From Clostridiales bacterium (lineage in GTDB: Bacteria > Bacillota > Clostridia > Christensenellales > Aristaeellaceae): DNA of 5,539 nucleotides. The stretch spans positions 1 to 5,539 of the forward strand of contig SFFS01000167.1 in NCBI GenBank assembly GCA_004557805.1, given 5' to 3'. The translations under genes were made by a program, and so were the position numbers. Position 1 is the first letter of the stretch. Every line of letters starts with the position of its first letter. The notes under the pieces are model-generated. The model saw only the letters and a list, made by a program, of their open reading frames with translations. It was not told the DNA's origin and made no database searches. Below are positions 4,672 to 5,539 of this stretch, one piece after another.

Positions 4672-5539
4672 CTATTCCGGCGTGCCCGTCGCTTCCTCCG
4701 GCATGCCCTTCAGCTGACGGTATTCGTTCGGTGTGCTTCCGGTTTCCGCCTTAAACACTTTATAGAAATTGCCCAGATGCGGATAACCCGCCAGCACAGC
4801 CACATTGTTCACGGGCAGGCTGGTCTGTTCGAGCAGCTGGCACGCACGCGCGATTTTGAAGTCTTTCACCAGCACGCTGAACGGCCGCCCTGTTTCGCGG
4901 CGCAGCACACTGGAAAGATAACCGGGATGATAATGGAACATATCGGCCATCTCCTGCAATGTGACAGTCGAGCAGTTTCTGGCTATATAGTCCAGAATCA
5001 GTTTGACGCCGATGCCCTTTCTTTCGTCCTTAAAATACTCCCGATAGCTGCGCGAAAGAAAAATCAGCACGCTTGCAAAAATGCACTCGAGAATTTTTGA
5101 ATAACCCGCTTCCTTTTGAAACGACTCCACCAGCGCCGCACAGAAAAGCTCGCGAATCGTCTCGTTATGCTGGTCGCGGAATTCGATCGTCCGTGCGCCG
5201 CCGCGCTCATTCGGCCGCGGCATAAAAAAATCCAGAAACAACGCGCTTTCCGAAATAAGCGGCAGAAAAGAATGGTACATCAGTTCCTTCTTTGCAGCAA
5301 TGGAGAGCAGAATGCTCGGCTCCTCGCCCGGGCAGCTGGTAATCCGATGCGCCGCTCCCGGCTGCAGAATGCTCAGCGCATCTTTCTCCATCCGATAGTC
5401 CATTCCGTCAATCCAAATAAGAAACTCGCCGCTGTAGATATAATTCAGCACGTAGTAATCGTGGTCATGCAGCCCCCACGTGCAATCCGACTGATGCACC
5501 GCGACGATAAGCGTCTCATTTTCCAATTCCGACGGCCAG
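4672..5539 (-). CDS. AraC-family transcriptional regulator with N-terminal cupin-like sensor domain (5' end probably outside the window)
   Basis: At least 284 residues are visible, counted from a TTG at 5526-5524. The frame stays open to the window edge (four more sense codons) and no Shine-Dalgarno site precedes that TTG, so the true start is probably to the right. Residues 1-80 look like an AraC-type cupin pocket, with H20-D-H22 and LQPGAAHRI (54-62). A helical linker follows (about 115-170). The C-terminal DNA-binding domain (about 174-273) has both helix-turn-helices: TLQEMADMFHYHPGYLSSVLRRETG (189-213) and VNNVAVLAGYPHLGNFYKVFKAETG (239-263), ending in the family signature TPNEYRQLKG. 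Such proteins usually sense a small ligand, often a sugar or metabolite, and activate a neighbouring operon. Its targets probably lie beyond the right edge, since the convergent cupin operon ends in its own terminator. The ligand cannot be deduced. Confidence 0.92.
   Translation of the reverse strand, partial: WPSELENETLIVAVHQSDCTWGLHDHDYYVLNYIYSGEFLIWIDGMDYRMEKDALSILQPGAAHRITSCPGEEPSILLSIAAKKELMYHSFLPLISESALFLDFFMPRPNERGGARTIEFRDQHNETIRELFCAALVESFQKEAGYSKILECIFASVLIFLSRSYREYFKDERKGIGVKLILDYIARNCSTVTLQEMADMFHYHPGYLSSVLRRETGRPFSVLVKDFKIARACQLLEQTSLPVNNVAVLAGYPHLGNFYKVFKAETGSTPNEYRQLKGMPEEATGTPE

Noticed and set aside
4208..4717. A plus-strand frame running from inside the cupin gene through the terminator
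   Set aside because: It is a frame-shifted shadow of the cupin, continues through a strong terminator and non-coding sequence, and encodes no recognisable protein.
4609..5100. A 163-codon plus-strand frame opposite the AraC gene
   Set aside because: It is antisense to the well-conserved AraC DNA-binding domain and has no supporting start signals.
1..5539. CRISPR array, tRNA, rRNA, insertion sequence or prophage signals
   Set aside because: No regularly spaced repeats, cloverleaf arms, terminal inverted repeats with transposase, or phage-like genes were found. The genes are ordinary, intact chromosomal ones.

Overview
This is a compact bacterial chromosomal segment of 5.5 kb. Its GC content looks to be in the high fifties (judged by eye). 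It carries strong purine-rich Shine-Dalgarno sites (AGGAGG, AAAGGAG), SigA-type promoters with extended -10 boxes, a probable TTG start codon and clean Rho-independent terminators. Together with an ApbC/Mrp protein bearing an N-terminal cysteine cluster, this suggests an anaerobic Bacillota (Clostridia-like) genome. The species cannot be fixed from the window. I see no mobile element, CRISPR array, tRNA or rRNA.

Layout from left to right: (1) 43-1761, minus strand, a complete AMP-forming acyl-CoA synthetase of the long-chain fatty acid-CoA ligase type. (2) 1762-1951, a structured intergenic region with a nested inverted repeat, a 9-bp direct repeat at 11-bp pitch, a 14-bp near-palindrome and the terminator of the next gene. 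(3) 1952-2791, minus strand, an Mrp/ApbC/Nbp35-type P-loop iron-sulfur carrier. (4) 2792-2931, a divergent promoter region firing left into mrp and right into the peptidase. (5) 2932-4008, plus strand, an M24 metallopeptidase (Xaa-Pro aminopeptidase/dipeptidase type), followed after 27 nt by (6) 4036-4416, plus strand, a small single-domain cupin. These two form an operon closed by a strong terminator at 4426-4461. (7) 4417-4671, a convergent intergenic stretch with no gene. (8) 4672 to the right edge, minus strand, an AraC-family regulator with an N-terminal cupin-like sensor domain. Its reading frame stays open through the window edge, so its true N-terminus is probably outside.

The genes do not form one obvious pathway. 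The synthetase activates fatty acids with ATP and CoA. Mrp most likely delivers Fe-S clusters. The peptidase trims peptides, possibly proline-containing ones, and is co-transcribed with a cupin of unknown ligand. The AraC protein probably controls genes beyond the right edge. I did not find a convincing new multi-gene system. The points most worth a second look are the architecture upstream of the synthetase, the T9 tract just downstream of the peptidase promoter, the unusual metal site of the cupin and its pairing with the M24 enzyme.
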